Assembly: GCA_024642505.1 (NCBI GenBank)
Contig: JAHEAZ010000028.1
Coordinates: 1-33,071, forward strand
From: Gammaproteobacteria bacterium
GTDB taxonomy: Bacteria; Pseudomonadota; Gammaproteobacteria; Steroidobacterales; Steroidobacteraceae
Direction: 5' to 3'
DNA length: 33,071 bases
Part shown: positions 1 to 8,430 of the stretch, piece after piece
Numbering within the stretch: the first letter of the stretch is position 1
Layout of the letters: each line of letters begins with the position of its first letter
Notes under the pieces: model-generated
The model's input: only the letters and a program-made list of their open reading frames with translations
Databases searched by the model: none
Told to the model about the DNA's origin: nothing
Position numbers and translations under genes: made by a program

Positions 1-220
1 GGCCGTCGGTGTAGTAAGGGTCCTTCGTATAGTTGTAACGCGGTGCCTCGCGGCCGGAACGGCCGACACCCTTCACGTAACCGAGCGAGTGAAGTGACTG
101 GGAACTGGCCAGGTCTAGCATGATGTACAGGCGAGCCTCGTCCACCACTGGGTCGATCTTGTGCGTGACCAAGGTTCTACTCGAAAGCTTCACGCCGATG
201 TCACGGCTGATCTGCCCCAC
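1..220 (-). pseudogene. LssY C-terminal-domain protein, 5'-truncated and running off the window
   Basis: A leftward reading frame is open from about position 343 to the left edge. From about position 220 it reads like the LssY_C domain: GQISRDIGVKLSSRTLVTHK, then DPVVDEARLYI, then GYVKGVGRSGREAPRYNYTK and DPYYTDG. I recognise these blocks from memory as conserved in the family; its function is poorly defined and its members are often fused to membrane or PAP2 domains. The part of the domain that should precede VGQISRD is missing: upstream residues are low-complexity and merge with the 3' end of queC, and an in-frame TGA lies at 344-346. The only in-frame start near the domain is a GTG at 218-220, without a spaced Shine-Dalgarno. 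I infer a 5'-truncated remnant. Whether the 3' part is intact cannot be seen. Confidence 0.6.
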
Positions 221-284
221 CCTTGGGGGAATTGGGATCCGGGCACCCTGTGCGGAAGAGGAAATCTGGCCGGGCAGGCGTTGA

Positions 285-989
285 TCAGCAGGATACGTAT
301 CGCGTTGGATCCTGCACCCTGGCCGCAGCGAATCCTGCGCGCCTCAGGCGACAGGAATCGCAGCGCCCGCAGGCGCGCCCAGACTGCTCGGGCTGGTAGC
401 AGGACACGGTGAGCGAATAGTCGACACCAAGTTCGATGCCCTTGCGAATGATCTGCGACTTACTCAACCTGATCAGCGGTGCATGGACGCGGATCTTGAC
501 CCCCTCCACGCCCGCCTTGGTGGCCAGGTTGGCGAGCCGCTCGAAGGCCTCGATGAACTCCGGCCGGCAGTCCGGATAGCCCGAGTAGTCGACGGCGTTG
601 ACGCCGATGAATATGTCGCGCGCCCCAATGACCTCGGCCCAGCCGAGCGCCAGCGACAGGAACACGGTATTTCGAGCTGGCACGTAGGTAACCGGAATGC
701 CGTTACCGGACTCCTCCGGCACCGCGATCGTGGTGTCGGTCAGCGCGGATCCGCCTATATTGCCCCAATCGATGGTCATGACCCGGTGCTCGACCACGCC
801 CAAGGCCTCGGTAACGCGGTGGGCGGCCTCTAGCTCGACCCGATGCCGCTGGCCGTAATCGAAACTGATCGCATGGCAGGAAAAACGTTGTTTGTGCGCC
901 AGCGCCAGTACGGTGGCCGAGTCCAGCCCACCGGACACCAGCACCACCGCGCTCCGCTTGTTGCCCGGCAAGTGAAAGACCCCAGTCAC
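285..989 (-). CDS. queC: 7-cyano-7-deazaguanine synthase QueC
   Basis: QueC makes preQ0 from 7-carboxy-7-deazaguanine, ammonia and ATP in the cytoplasm, a step toward queuosine tRNA modification. The N-terminal PP-loop [11 protein letters not shown] marks the N-type ATP pyrophosphatase fold. The C-terminal zinc-binding cysteines are present as [18 protein letters not shown] (C-x8-C-x2-C-x2-C as read). Length of about 234 aa fits the family. There is no ATG. Candidate starts are GTG at 1010, GTG at 989 (which overlaps the queE stop as GTGA) and TTG at 971. I chose 989 because the GTGA overlap suggests translational coupling, but the start is uncertain. It is the last gene of the leftward ruvC-tol-pal-que cluster and directly follows queE, the previous enzyme in the pathway. 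Confidence 0.93.
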   Translation of the reverse strand: MTGVFHLPGNKRSAVVLVSGGLDSATVLALAHKQRFSCHAISFDYGQRHRVELEAAHRVTEALGVVEHRVMTIDWGNIGGSALTDTTIAVPEESGNGIPVTYVPARNTVFLSLALGWAEVIGARDIFIGVNAVDYSGYPDCRPEFIEAFERLANLATKAGVEGVKIRVHAPLIRLSKSQIIRKGIELGVDYSLTVSCYQPEQSGRACGRCDSCRLRRAGFAAARVQDPTRYVSC

Positions 990-1672
990 TTGCCTGGCAC
1001 CGCGCCCCACAGGATCTTGTGCAGCTGTAGCTGGAACCGGACCTGCAGCCGGTCAGCAATAACCCAGTCGGCAAGCTGCCGTGCTGCAAGCTGCCCGGCG
1101 CTGGGTGAAAACAGGACCTGGCAGGTCCCGGCCAGGCTTCTGGCCTGGACCTGACCGCGAGCCCATTCGTAGTCTGCGCGATTGCAGATCACGAACTTGA
1201 CCTGGTCGCGCCGCGTCAGGACGTCGAGATTTTCATAGCGGTTCCTAACTTCTTCGCCCGAACCCGGTGTCTTGAGATCGACCACCCGCGTGACCCGCGA
1301 ATCCACTGCGCTCACATCGAGTGCCCCGCTCGTCTCCAGCGACACGTCAAGACCCGCATCGCAAAGTTGTGCCAACAGCTTCAGGCAGTTCCTCTGCGCC
1401 AATGGCTCGCCGCCGGTGACGCATACTCGTCTGGCCCCTGACTGACATGCCTCTTCGACGATCACGTCGATGGCGCACCACGTGCCGCCATGGAAAGCGT
1501 ACTCGGTATCGCAGTACTGGCAACGCAGCGGACAACCGGTCAGACGAATGAAGAAGGTCGGCCATCCCGACGCGTCAGCTTCACCTTGCAGTGAATAAAA
1601 GGTCTCGGTGATCTTGAGCCGCGTGTCCGGGTCGAGGATCGCCCCAGCCTGCTCCGCCGAGGTCGCGTTCAT
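986..1672 (-). CDS. queE: 7-carboxy-7-deazaguanine synthase QueE (radical SAM)
   Basis: QueE is a radical-SAM enzyme that contracts 6-carboxytetrahydropterin to 7-carboxy-7-deazaguanine, the substrate of QueC. The N-terminus carries [20 protein letters not shown] and the Fe-S motif [15 protein letters not shown] (C-x3-C-x2-C), followed by TGGEPLAQ, the SAM-binding GGE motif. Length is 228 aa from the ATG at 1672, slightly longer than typical QueE. The frame is open back to 1723, but that would overlap the end of cpoB and adds an Arg/Trp-rich stretch. The ATG at 1672 lies 7 nt after the cpoB stop and is preferred. It overlaps or abuts queC, giving consecutive pathway steps in one operon. Confidence 0.93.
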   Translation of the reverse strand: MNATSAEQAGAILDPDTRLKITETFYSLQGEADASGWPTFFIRLTGCPLRCQYCDTEYAFHGGTWCAIDVIVEEACQSGARRVCVTGGEPLAQRNCLKLLAQLCDAGLDVSLETSGALDVSAVDSRVTRVVDLKTPGSGEEVRNRYENLDVLTRRDQVKFVICNRADYEWARGQVQARSLAGTCQVLFSPSAGQLAARQLADWVIADRLQVRFQLQLHKILWGAVPGK

Positions 1673-1679
1673 GCCAGGC

Positions 1680-2414
1680 TCAATGGCCTTCCGCCGCCAT
1701 GCGCGCCAGGCGCACTTCGGCATCTCGTGCCGCCGGCGTGTCGGGATAATCAGTGCCTACGCGGGCGAGCGCCGAGCGCGCCTGTGCGTAGCGCTTCAGC
1801 TCGTACTGGCAGTAGCCGGTCTTCAACAACGCGTCCGGCGCCTTGCGCGCCTGCAGATAGCTGCCCAGCACCTTGCCAAAGGCCACCAGGGCCGCCTCGT
1901 AGTCCTTCTCGACGTAGGACACCTCGCCCAGCCAGTACTGGGCATTCGCGGCCAGCTCGTGATCAGGGTGCGCGGCCAGGAACTGCTGGAAACCGGCGCG
2001 CGCCTCCGGATAGCTTCCTGCCTTCAGCAGGTCAAAGGCGGCCTGATACTCCGTCGCCGGATCCGGTACGGTCGCTGCAGTGGCGGCGGCAACCTGAGCG
2101 GCGCCCTCCTCCACGGCATGCAGCCGCTGGTCGAGGTCCAGGTACTGAGCCCGCTGCTGCTCTTTGGCGCCGTCCGAGGCGAACTGCAGTTCCTCGAGGC
2201 TGCCGCGAAGTGCCCGCACCTCAGCCTGCAAGGAGTCGATCTGGCGCGCCAGCTCGACCAGCCCCTGGTTGTCGGCCAGCCGTTCGAGCTGGGCGACCCT
2301 TTGTTCCAGCTCCGCCCGGCTTGCCTGCGCGGCGGCCGCCGTTCCCGGCGTCGCCGTCAGGATGACGACCGCCAGCCCGGCCACCTTGTCGGTCCACCAG
2401 CGCCGTGCTGTCAT
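1680..2414 (-). CDS. cpoB: Cell division coordinator CpoB (YbgF), TPR protein
   Basis: This is the periplasmic TolA-associated protein that coordinates outer-membrane constriction with septal peptidoglycan synthesis. The start ATG at 2414 is 1 nt after the pal stop. Its signal peptide (about residues 1-29) ends TPGTAAAAQA. A coiled coil follows (residues about 32-95, with heptad-like SRAELEQRVAQLERLADNQG), then an Ala-rich linker. The C-terminal half holds TPR repeats: YQAAFDLLKAGSYPEARAGF, NAQYWLGEVSYVEKDYEAAL, LLKTGYCQYELKRYAQARSA. Length 244 aa fits YbgF. It is the last gene of the tol-pal set, as in most proteobacteria. Confidence 0.93.
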   Translation of the reverse strand: MTARRWWTDKVAGLAVVILTATPGTAAAAQASRAELEQRVAQLERLADNQGLVELARQIDSLQAEVRALRGSLEELQFASDGAKEQQRAQYLDLDQRLHAVEEGAAQVAAATAATVPDPATEYQAAFDLLKAGSYPEARAGFQQFLAAHPDHELAANAQYWLGEVSYVEKDYEAALVAFGKVLGSYLQARKAPDALLKTGYCQYELKRYAQARSALARVGTDYPDTPAARDAEVRLARMAAEGH

Positions 2415-2415
2415 G

Positions 2416-2970
2416 TCAGCCCGCGTCGACGATCTCGACACGCCGGTTCTTCTCGTACGCCGCTTCGTCGGTCCCGTCCATGGCCGGCCTCTCCTCTCCG
2501 AAGCTGACAGTTACGACCTGTGGGTCACCCGCACCCTGCAGCAGCAACGCGCGACGCACCGCCTGGGCGCGACGCTCCCCGAGGGCGATGTTGTATTCGC
2601 GCGAGCCGCGCTCGTCCGTATGACCCTCGAGTCGAATCCGCAGCGCGGGAGCCGCCGCCAGGCGGCGGGCAGCCGCCGTAATGATCTCGGCGTATTCAGG
2701 CCGGATCTCACTGCTGTCGAAGTCAAAGTAGATGATGCGCCCGGCGCCGGCAGCCATGGCGGCATCAGCGCCAGCGCCGCCACCCTCCCCCCCTGGGAGC
2801 GGTCGGGCCTCTCCGACACCTGCCCCGGCAGCGCCGCCGGTAGTCGCTCCATCGGTCTCGCCAGGCACCGCGCTACCAGTCTCGGCTTCGGGTGCAGTGG
2901 TCGGCTTCTTGGGGCAGCCCGCGAGCAGCAGCACGCTGGCCATGATGGCAATCAGGGGAAGGACACGCAT
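2416..2970 (-). CDS. pal: Peptidoglycan-associated lipoprotein Pal
   Basis: Pal is an outer-membrane lipoprotein that binds meso-DAP in peptidoglycan and interacts with TolB. The signal peptide ends in lipobox LLAGC (acylated Cys19). A long Gly/Ala/Glu-rich linker follows, then an OmpA-type domain: IIYFDFDSSEIRPEYAEI, RIRLEGHTDERGSREYNIAL (the peptidoglycan-binding DERG region), GERRAQAVRRALL and the terminal NRRVEI. Length is 184 aa. The stop overlaps the cpoB start region by 1-2 nt, and there is an 84-bp gap to tolB upstream, the largest gap within the tol-pal genes. That gap could hold an internal promoter, but I see no clear one. Confidence 0.96.
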   Translation of the reverse strand: MRVLPLIAIMASVLLLAGCPKKPTTAPEAETGSAVPGETDGATTGGAAGAGVGEARPLPGGEGGGAGADAAMAAGAGRIIYFDFDSSEIRPEYAEIITAAARRLAAAPALRIRLEGHTDERGSREYNIALGERRAQAVRRALLLQGAGDPQVVTVSFGEERPAMDGTDEAAYEKNRRVEIVDAG

Positions 2971-3054
2971 CGTTACGGCTCCTGGGAGTATGTAGGTGCT
3001 GTGACAGTCACTGTGGCATTTAGTTTACGACGATGACGCCGGCCATGTGGCCGA

Positions 3055-4359
3055 CTATTGCAGGTAAGGGGACCAGGCCGGCTCCCGGATGTCGCCGTCG
3101 CCGCCCGCCAGTCGCTGCTGCACGCGCCCGTCGACCGAGACCGTGGCGAGCACGCCGTGGCGACCGTCGCGCGTTGCGTAGATCAGTGTCGCGCCATTTG
3201 GTGCAAAACTCGGCGACTCGTCCTGGCGCCCGGCGGTCAGCACGCGGGACGCGCGGCGCTCCAGGTCCAGCGAAGCGATCCGGTAGGCACCCCGGTCAAG
3301 TGTCACCACCGCCAGGATCTTGCCGTCCGACGCCAACCGGGGCCTCGCGTTGTAGCCGCCCTCGAAAGTGACCCGTTGCGGCGAACCGCCGCCAGCGCCG
3401 ACACGGTACACCTGGGGACTGCCGCCACGATCGGAGGTGAAATAGACCTGCGAGCCATCCGACGACCAGGCCGGCTCGGTATCGATCGCCGGTGATTCGG
3501 TCAGCCGCGCCAGTTGCTGGGTGGCCAGCGTCAACAGGTAGATGTCGACATTGCCGTCGCGGCGTGAAAGCGTCAGCGCGAGCCGGCGTCCGTCCGGCGA
3601 AAATGCCGGTGCCCCATTGATGCCGGAACGGGCCGATACGCGCGCCCGCTGGCCGCTGGCCAGCTGTTGCACGAACACGGACGAAAGCCCCCCCTCGAAC
3701 GAGACGTAGGCCAGGCTGGCGCCGTCCGGCGACCAGGCCGGCGACATGATCGGTTGGCCGGACTGCATCACCACCCGCGGATTCGCGCCATCCGAGTCCG
3801 CCACCATCAACCTGAAGCGCCGGGCCTGAGGGGAGCCGTCGACTGCAACATAGGCGATACGGGTCGCGAAAGCACCGCGCATGCCAAGGATCTTCTCGAA
3901 AATCGTGTCCGAGGCACGATGACTCGCCAGCTTGAGCGACTCCCTGCCGGCGGGAATCGCCTGCCCAAGCAGGCGCTGGCCGGTCAGCGTGTTCACCAGC
4001 TCGTACTGCAGCTCGAACCGTCCGTCTGCCAGCGCCACCAGTTTTCCGACAACGACGTAGTCCACTTTCAGCAGGCGCCAGTTGGCGGCGTCGATCTCCG
4101 GCGCGGCATGCGGAAACTCGAGCATGTCGGTGCGCGACAGCGGCGCAAATCGCCCGCTGCGCTGCAGGTCGGAGCCGATCGTCGCGGCCACGTCCCATGG
4201 CGCCGCACCCATCTCGGCCCAGCCGAAGGGCACGACCGCCACCTGGATCGGATCGGCGACGCCCTGGGTGATCTGCACGGTCAGCTGGGCATCGGCCGGC
4301 GCTGCGGCAAGCAGGCATGAAAGGGTTCCGGCACAACCAAAAAAACGCAGAATCTTCAT
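3055..4359 (-). CDS. tolB: Tol-Pal system beta-propeller protein TolB
   Basis: TolB is the periplasmic protein that relays between TolA and Pal. The signal peptide is residues 1-24, ending AAAPADA|Q. The N-terminal domain follows (VQITQGVADPIQVAVVPFGW, SDLQRSGRFAPL), then a six-bladed propeller with TolB repeats such as SPAWSPDGASLAYVSFEGG, GAPAFSPDGRRLALTLSRRD and TEPAWSSDGSQVYFTSDRGG. Length is 434 aa, as expected. The start is supported by GGAGG positioned within the end of tolA, 9 nt before the ATG. It lies 6 nt downstream of the tolA stop, consistent with an operon. Confidence 0.97.
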   Translation of the reverse strand: MKILRFFGCAGTLSCLLAAAPADAQLTVQITQGVADPIQVAVVPFGWAEMGAAPWDVAATIGSDLQRSGRFAPLSRTDMLEFPHAAPEIDAANWRLLKVDYVVVGKLVALADGRFELQYELVNTLTGQRLLGQAIPAGRESLKLASHRASDTIFEKILGMRGAFATRIAYVAVDGSPQARRFRLMVADSDGANPRVVMQSGQPIMSPAWSPDGASLAYVSFEGGLSSVFVQQLASGQRARVSARSGINGAPAFSPDGRRLALTLSRRDGNVDIYLLTLATQQLARLTESPAIDTEPAWSSDGSQVYFTSDRGGSPQVYRVGAGGGSPQRVTFEGGYNARPRLASDGKILAVVTLDRGAYRIASLDLERRASRVLTAGRQDESPSFAPNGATLIYATRDGRHGVLATVSVDGRVQQRLAGGDGDIREPAWSPYLQ

Positions 4360-4365
4360 ATGGGC

Positions 4366-5211
4366 TCAGTCCTCCGGAACGAATTCAATGACCAGGTTGC
4401 GCTCGAACAGCGCCGGGTCGGGTGGCGCCGGCAAGGGCGAGGAGCGCAGGACCGCGCTGATGATGGATTGTTTCACGGCTTCATCGCCGTTGCAGGCGCC
4501 AAGTGACGCGCCAACCACCTCGCCGCCAGGAATCTGCGTTACCTTTACGGTGCACTTCAGTCCCGGTTTCGCCGATGCGGGCCGGATCCAGTTGCGCTGG
4601 ATTCGGGCCTGTATCAGGGCGGCGTACTGCGCCCTGGCACCCGAGGATACGGCCTGGGCACGGCGTTCCTCGTCCGCCAGCCGCGCCTGCAGATCCGCCT
4701 CGCGCTGCGCTCGCTCCTTCGCGTCGGCCGCAGTCTTGCGTTTCGCGGCCGCTTCGGCCTCCGATTTCTTCCGTGCAGCCTCGGCTTCGGCCTTGCGCCG
4801 AACCGCCGCCTCGGCCTGGGCCTTGCGCTCGGCCTCAACCTCGGCCTTGTGCCGGGCCTCCTTCGCGGCCAGCTCCCTGGATTCGGCGGCAGCAAGTTCA
4901 CGCTGCTCACGCTCGGACGCAGCCTGTGCCGCAACTTCGGCCTGTAGCTGCTCGCGCTCGACCTGCTGCTGCTGCTCACGCAGCCGGCGCTCGCGTTCAC
5001 GACGCTCGGCAACCTCGCGGGATCGCTGGGCACTGACCCGTCGCTCGAGCGCAAGCGCCTCGATCACCGAGGCGTCGATGACGACCGCCTCGATGGGCAT
5101 GGGCTGGATGACCTCGGGCTGGGTGAAGCTCGCGCCGACGCCCAGCAGCAACAACACGCCGAGGTGCAGTGCAATGGACCAGGCATAGGGTCGCGCCGCC
5201 TGGAAGCTCAT
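4366..5211 (-). CDS. tolA: Tol-Pal inner-membrane spanner TolA
   Basis: TolA is the inner-membrane protein that links TolQR to TolB/Pal across the periplasm using the proton-motive force. One N-terminal transmembrane helix is visible (residues about 10-28, WSIALHLGVLLLLGVGASF, with the SxxxH-type Ser/His face). A very long Ala/Glu/Arg/Lys helix follows (about 50-205, with AEAAARKKSEAEAAAKRKTA). The C-terminal domain includes ALIQARIQRNWIRP, LKCTVKVTQIPGGEV and SLGACNGDEAVKQSI, with paired cysteines. Length 281 aa is shorter than E. coli TolA (421) but normal for many gammaproteobacteria. Its ATG overlaps the tolR stop (ATGA). Confidence 0.95.
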   Translation of the reverse strand: MSFQAARPYAWSIALHLGVLLLLGVGASFTQPEVIQPMPIEAVVIDASVIEALALERRVSAQRSREVAERRERERRLREQQQQVEREQLQAEVAAQAASEREQRELAAAESRELAAKEARHKAEVEAERKAQAEAAVRRKAEAEAARKKSEAEAAAKRKTAADAKERAQREADLQARLADEERRAQAVSSGARAQYAALIQARIQRNWIRPASAKPGLKCTVKVTQIPGGEVVGASLGACNGDEAVKQSIISAVLRSSPLPAPPDPALFERNLVIEFVPED

Positions 5212-5672
5212 CGCCGCCGCTCTAGCTCCTCGAGCGCACGAACCGCCTTGGGATCCGTCAGGAACCCGATCTTCTTCGCACCGGCGCGCTGCAGGATCAC
5301 CATGCCCTGCACGACACGACCGTAGGGCACCCGCTCATCCGCCTTGACCAGGACGGGGGTTTCAGCATCGCGCCCAAGTACGACCTGGACCCGCTGCAGC
5401 ACCGTGTCCTCGTCCACCGGCTGGTCCTCGTTGCCGCCCACATTGACGTAGAAGCGGCCCTCGCGGTCCACCGAGAGGACCAGTGGCTCGCGATTACGCA
5501 GGTCCTCGGCGTCGATGGGGCTCGCGTCGGCATCCGGCAGGTCCACTTGTACGCCCTGGGTCAGGAGGGGCGCGGTGATCATGAAGATGATCAGCAACAC
5601 CAGCATGACATCGATGTAGGGAACGACGTTGATCTCGCCCATCAGCCTGCGCTTGCGGACTCCCGCCGGCAT
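5208..5672 (-). CDS. tolR: Tol-Pal proton-channel subunit TolR
   Basis: TolR is an ExbD/TolR-family inner-membrane protein with one TM segment that forms the proton-driven motor with TolQ. The sequence begins MPAGVRKRRLMGEINVVPYI and continues DVMLVLLIIFMITAPLL. The Asp in PYIDVMLVLL is the conserved proton-carrying residue. The C-terminal periplasmic domain includes VLVKADERVPYGRVVQGMV and KKIGFLTDP. The reading frame extends further upstream to 5828, but that part overlaps tolQ in another frame and lacks coding character. The ATG at 5672, 1 nt after the tolQ stop, gives a normal 154 aa. Confidence 0.95.
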   Translation of the reverse strand: MPAGVRKRRLMGEINVVPYIDVMLVLLIIFMITAPLLTQGVQVDLPDADASPIDAEDLRNREPLVLSVDREGRFYVNVGGNEDQPVDEDTVLQRVQVVLGRDAETPVLVKADERVPYGRVVQGMVILQRAGAKKIGFLTDPKAVRALEELERRR

Positions 5673-5673
5673 C

Positions 5674-6357
5674 TCAGTCGGCTCCCGGTCCGGAGTGTCG
5701 CTCGAGCAAGGCGGTGAATTCCTCCATGAAGGTGTCGTAGCGCAACTCGAGCCGGCTGACGCGGTCGGCAAAACGATTGTAGGCAACCACCGCCGGAATG
5801 GCCGCGAACAGACCCATGGCCGTCGCAATCAGCGCCTCGGCGATACCCGGGGCGACCATGGCCAGCGTCGCCTGCTGTACGTTGCCGAGGCCGTGAAAGG
5901 CGCTCATGATTCCCCAGACGGTGCCGAACAGCCCGACATACGGGCTGGTGGAACCGATGGTGGCCAGGGTCGCCAGGCTTTCTTCCAACCCGTCGATTTC
6001 CTTCAGCTGCTCTACGCGCATCCCGCGCCGGACGCCCTCCATCATCTGCCCCGGCGCACGTCCAGTCTGATGACGCGCCCTGGAGAACTCGCTGAAACCC
6101 GCCTGGAAGATACTTTCCATGCCGGTGGTCGCATCGCCACGCCCCTCGATCGTCTTGAACAGCTTGCCGAGGTCGACTCCCGACCAGAACCAGGTCTCGA
6201 AGCGGTCCGCCTCCCGCCGCGCCTGGCCGATCAGCTTGCGCTTGCGAAAGATGATGGCCCAGGACAGTACGGAGGCGCCGGCCAGCAGCAGCATGACCAG
6301 CTGCACCACCAGGCTGGCTTGCAGGATCAGGTCGATGACCGAAAGTTGGTTATTCAC
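5674..6357 (-). CDS. tolQ: Tol-Pal motor subunit TolQ
   Basis: TolQ is a MotA/TolQ/ExbB-family inner-membrane protein. It has TM1 near residues 12-38 (QASLVVQLVMLLLAGASVLS) and two C-terminal TMs in LATIGSTSPYVGLFGTVWGI and GIAEALIATAMGLFAAIPAV, the hallmark MotA_ExbB region. Length is 227 aa. It overlaps ybgC by 8 bp and is followed at once by tolR. The gene order ybgC-tolQ-tolR-tolA-tolB-pal-cpoB is complete and canonical. Confidence 0.96.
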   Translation of the reverse strand: MNNQLSVIDLILQASLVVQLVMLLLAGASVLSWAIIFRKRKLIGQARREADRFETWFWSGVDLGKLFKTIEGRGDATTGMESIFQAGFSEFSRARHQTGRAPGQMMEGVRRGMRVEQLKEIDGLEESLATLATIGSTSPYVGLFGTVWGIMSAFHGLGNVQQATLAMVAPGIAEALIATAMGLFAAIPAVVAYNRFADRVSRLELRYDTFMEEFTALLERHSGPGAD

Positions 6358-6763
6358 CCTGTAGTTCCTTCAACAGCCGCGGCGGCAACCGGCGGGGCTT
6401 CAGACAATCCGAGTCCAGGCAGGCCGCGCGGATCGCCGCCGTCGCCAGCAATTCGCCATCGTCGCGCCGAACCTCCTGCTGGAAGGAAACGGATGCGCTT
6501 TTCCACCCTTCGACGCGCGCGCTGATGTCGAGCAGGTCGTCGTAGCGTGCCGGCTTGTGATAGCGCACCCGTGCTTCGACCACCGCAAACTGGATCCGTT
6601 CATCCCGCCACAGTCCGGCCTGATCGATGCCCAGCGCCCGCAGCCACTCGCTCCGCGCCCGCTCCATGAACTTGAGGTAGTTCGCGTAGTAGACGACTCC
6701 CCCGCCATCGGTGTCTTCCCAGTAGACCCTCACCGGCAGGTGAAATGACTTGCCTGTCGCCAT
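6350..6763 (-). CDS. ybgC: Tol-Pal-associated acyl-CoA thioesterase YbgC
   Basis: YbgC is a hot-dog-fold thioesterase of the 4-hydroxybenzoyl-CoA thioesterase type; its precise in vivo role within the tol operon is unresolved. The active-site region reads VYWEDTDGGGVVYYANYLKF, with the conserved catalytic Asp, followed by MERARSEWLRALG. A later hot-dog strand region reads VRYHKPARYDDLLDI. Length 137 aa fits the family. The ATG lies 5 nt after the ruvB stop and the 3' end overlaps the tolQ start. Confidence 0.95.
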   Translation of the reverse strand: MATGKSFHLPVRVYWEDTDGGGVVYYANYLKFMERARSEWLRALGIDQAGLWRDERIQFAVVEARVRYHKPARYDDLLDISARVEGWKSASVSFQQEVRRDDGELLATAAIRAACLDSDCLKPRRLPPRLLKELQGE

Positions 6764-6768
6764 GCTGC

Positions 6769-7812
6769 CTACTCGCGAAACAGTGGCATCGACCCCAATT
6801 GCGGGTCGGAGGTCGGAGCTTCCAGGCCGAAATGCAGGTAGGCCGCCCGGGTCGCCACCCGCCCGCGCGCCGTACGCATCAGGAAGCCCTGCTGGATCAG
6901 GAACGGTTCGATGACGTCCTCGAGCGTGCCCCGCTCCTCGCCGACCGCGGCAGCGAGGCTTTCGATGCCAACTGGTCCGCCCGCGAACTTCTCGATGATG
7001 GTTAGCAGCATGCGCCGATCGAGTACGTCGAAACCCTCACGGTCGACTTCGAGCATGTCGAGTGCCGCTTCGGCAACCTCCGAGGTGATGCGACCGTCGG
7101 CGCGAACCTCGGCGAAGTCGCGGACCCTGCGTAGCAGACGGTTGGCGATGCGCGGCGTGCCCCGGGCACGCTCCGCGATACGCGCCGATCCGGGTTGGTC
7201 CGCGCTCAACCCCAGGATGCCTGCGGCGCGTCGCACGATTACCTGCAGGTCGTCGACAGAGTAGAACTCCAGCCGCTGCACGATGCCGAAACGATCACGC
7301 AGCGGCGAGGTCAGCAGGCCTGCGCGCGTAGTCGCCCCGACCAGTGTGAAAGGGGGCAGATCGAGCTTGATCGAGCGGGCGGCCGGCCCCTCGCCGATCA
7401 TGATGTCGAGCTGATAGTCCTCCAGGGCTGGATAGAGGATCTCCTCCACTACCGGGCTCAAGCGGTGAATCTCGTCCACGAACAGGACGTCATTGGCCTG
7501 CAGGTTGGTCAGCATCGCGGCAAGGTCACCTGGGCGTTCCAGCACCGGGCCGGAGGTCGTCCGCAGGTTGACGCCCAGCTCGTTGGCGATGATGTGCGCC
7601 AGCGTGGTCTTGCCGAGCCCTGGCGGCCCGAAGATCAGCACATGGTCGAGCGCGTCCCCGCGGCGGCGCGCTGCTTCGATGAAGATCTCCATCTGTGCCT
7701 TGACCGCACGCTGCCCCACGTATTCATTCAGCAGTTTCGGCCGGACTGCCCGGTCGATGACTTCGTCCTCGCGCGAGGCGACCGCATTGACGACACGATC
7801 CTGTTCCAGCAT
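6769..7812 (-). CDS. ruvB: Holliday junction branch-migration helicase RuvB
   Basis: RuvB is the AAA+ motor that drives branch migration with RuvA. The N-terminal segment [17 protein letters not shown] is followed by Walker [14 protein letters not shown] (residues about 61-73), Walker [14 protein letters not shown] and sensor-1 region [20 protein letters not shown]. The C-terminal winged-helix domain has [20 protein letters not shown] and [18 protein letters not shown]. Length 347 aa is standard. It starts 12 nt after the ruvA stop and is followed by ybgC at 5 nt. Confidence 0.98.
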   Translation of the reverse strand: MLEQDRVVNAVASREDEVIDRAVRPKLLNEYVGQRAVKAQMEIFIEAARRRGDALDHVLIFGPPGLGKTTLAHIIANELGVNLRTTSGPVLERPGDLAAMLTNLQANDVLFVDEIHRLSPVVEEILYPALEDYQLDIMIGEGPAARSIKLDLPPFTLVGATTRAGLLTSPLRDRFGIVQRLEFYSVDDLQVIVRRAAGILGLSADQPGSARIAERARGTPRIANRLLRRVRDFAEVRADGRITSEVAEAALDMLEVDREGFDVLDRRMLLTIIEKFAGGPVGIESLAAAVGEERGTLEDVIEPFLIQQGFLMRTARGRVATRAAYLHFGLEAPTSDPQLGSMPLFRE

Positions 7813-7824
7813 TCAGGGGCCCCG

Positions 7825-8430
7825 CTACTTGCTCACCGCGAGCTTGAGCGCCTCGCGGATGATCTCTTCCGTTACGACGCCATCAGTCTTGACGTTCTTC
7901 AGCAGCCGGGTCACTTCCGCCGGCCGGTAGCCGAGTGCCACCATCGCCGCATAGGCCTCGGCGGTGGCGCTGCCACCGGCACCCGGGGACACACCGGCGG
8001 CCCCAGGCAGCGCCGCGCCCTCGCCGAGGGCGCGGATCCGGTCACGCATCTCCACCAGCAGCCGCTCGGCCGTCTTGCGCCCGATGCCGGGCACTCGCAC
8101 CAGCGACTCGACGTCCTGCGCCTCGACGCACAGCAGGAAAGTCTCGACATTCATGCCCGACAGCAGCGCCAGCCCAATCTTGGGCCCGACGCCAGAGACC
8201 CGCAGCAGGTCGCGGAACAGGCGCCGCTCGGACTCGGTCGCGAACCCGTAGAGCAGGTGTGCATCCTCGCGGATCACCAGGTGAGTATGCAGCTGAACCT
8301 CGGCGCCGACGGCCGGCAGCGAATAGAAAGTGGACATGGGCGACTCGAGCTCGTAGCCCACTCCGCCAACGTCCACGACCAGCGCCGGCGGATGCTTCTG
8401 GACCAGCTGTCCGCGCAGGAAGCCAATCAT
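7825..8430 (-). CDS. ruvA: Holliday junction DNA helicase subunit RuvA
   Basis: RuvA is the tetrameric junction-binding protein that recruits RuvB. The start MIGFLRGQLVQKHPPALVVD is typical; the frame is open further up to 8475, but the ATG at 8430 overlaps the ruvC stop as ATGA and matches family starts. Domain I includes VGGVGYELESPMSTF. Domain II has the two helix-hairpin-helix motifs VSGVGPKIGLALLSGM and VPGIGRKTAERLLVEM. Domain III, at the C-terminus, reads ALGYRPAEVTRLLKNV. Length is 201 aa. Confidence 0.97.
   Translation of the reverse strand: MIGFLRGQLVQKHPPALVVDVGGVGYELESPMSTFYSLPAVGAEVQLHTHLVIREDAHLLYGFATESERRLFRDLLRVSGVGPKIGLALLSGMNVETFLLCVEAQDVESLVRVPGIGRKTAERLLVEMRDRIRALGEGAALPGAAGVSPGAGGSATAEAYAAMVALGYRPAEVTRLLKNVKTDGVVTEEIIREALKLAVSK

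Noticed and set aside
3040-3053. Hairpin CGGCC-ATGT-GGCCG just after the tolB stop.
   Set aside because: Only 5 bp, no U-tract, and within an operon gap; no good reason to call a terminator.
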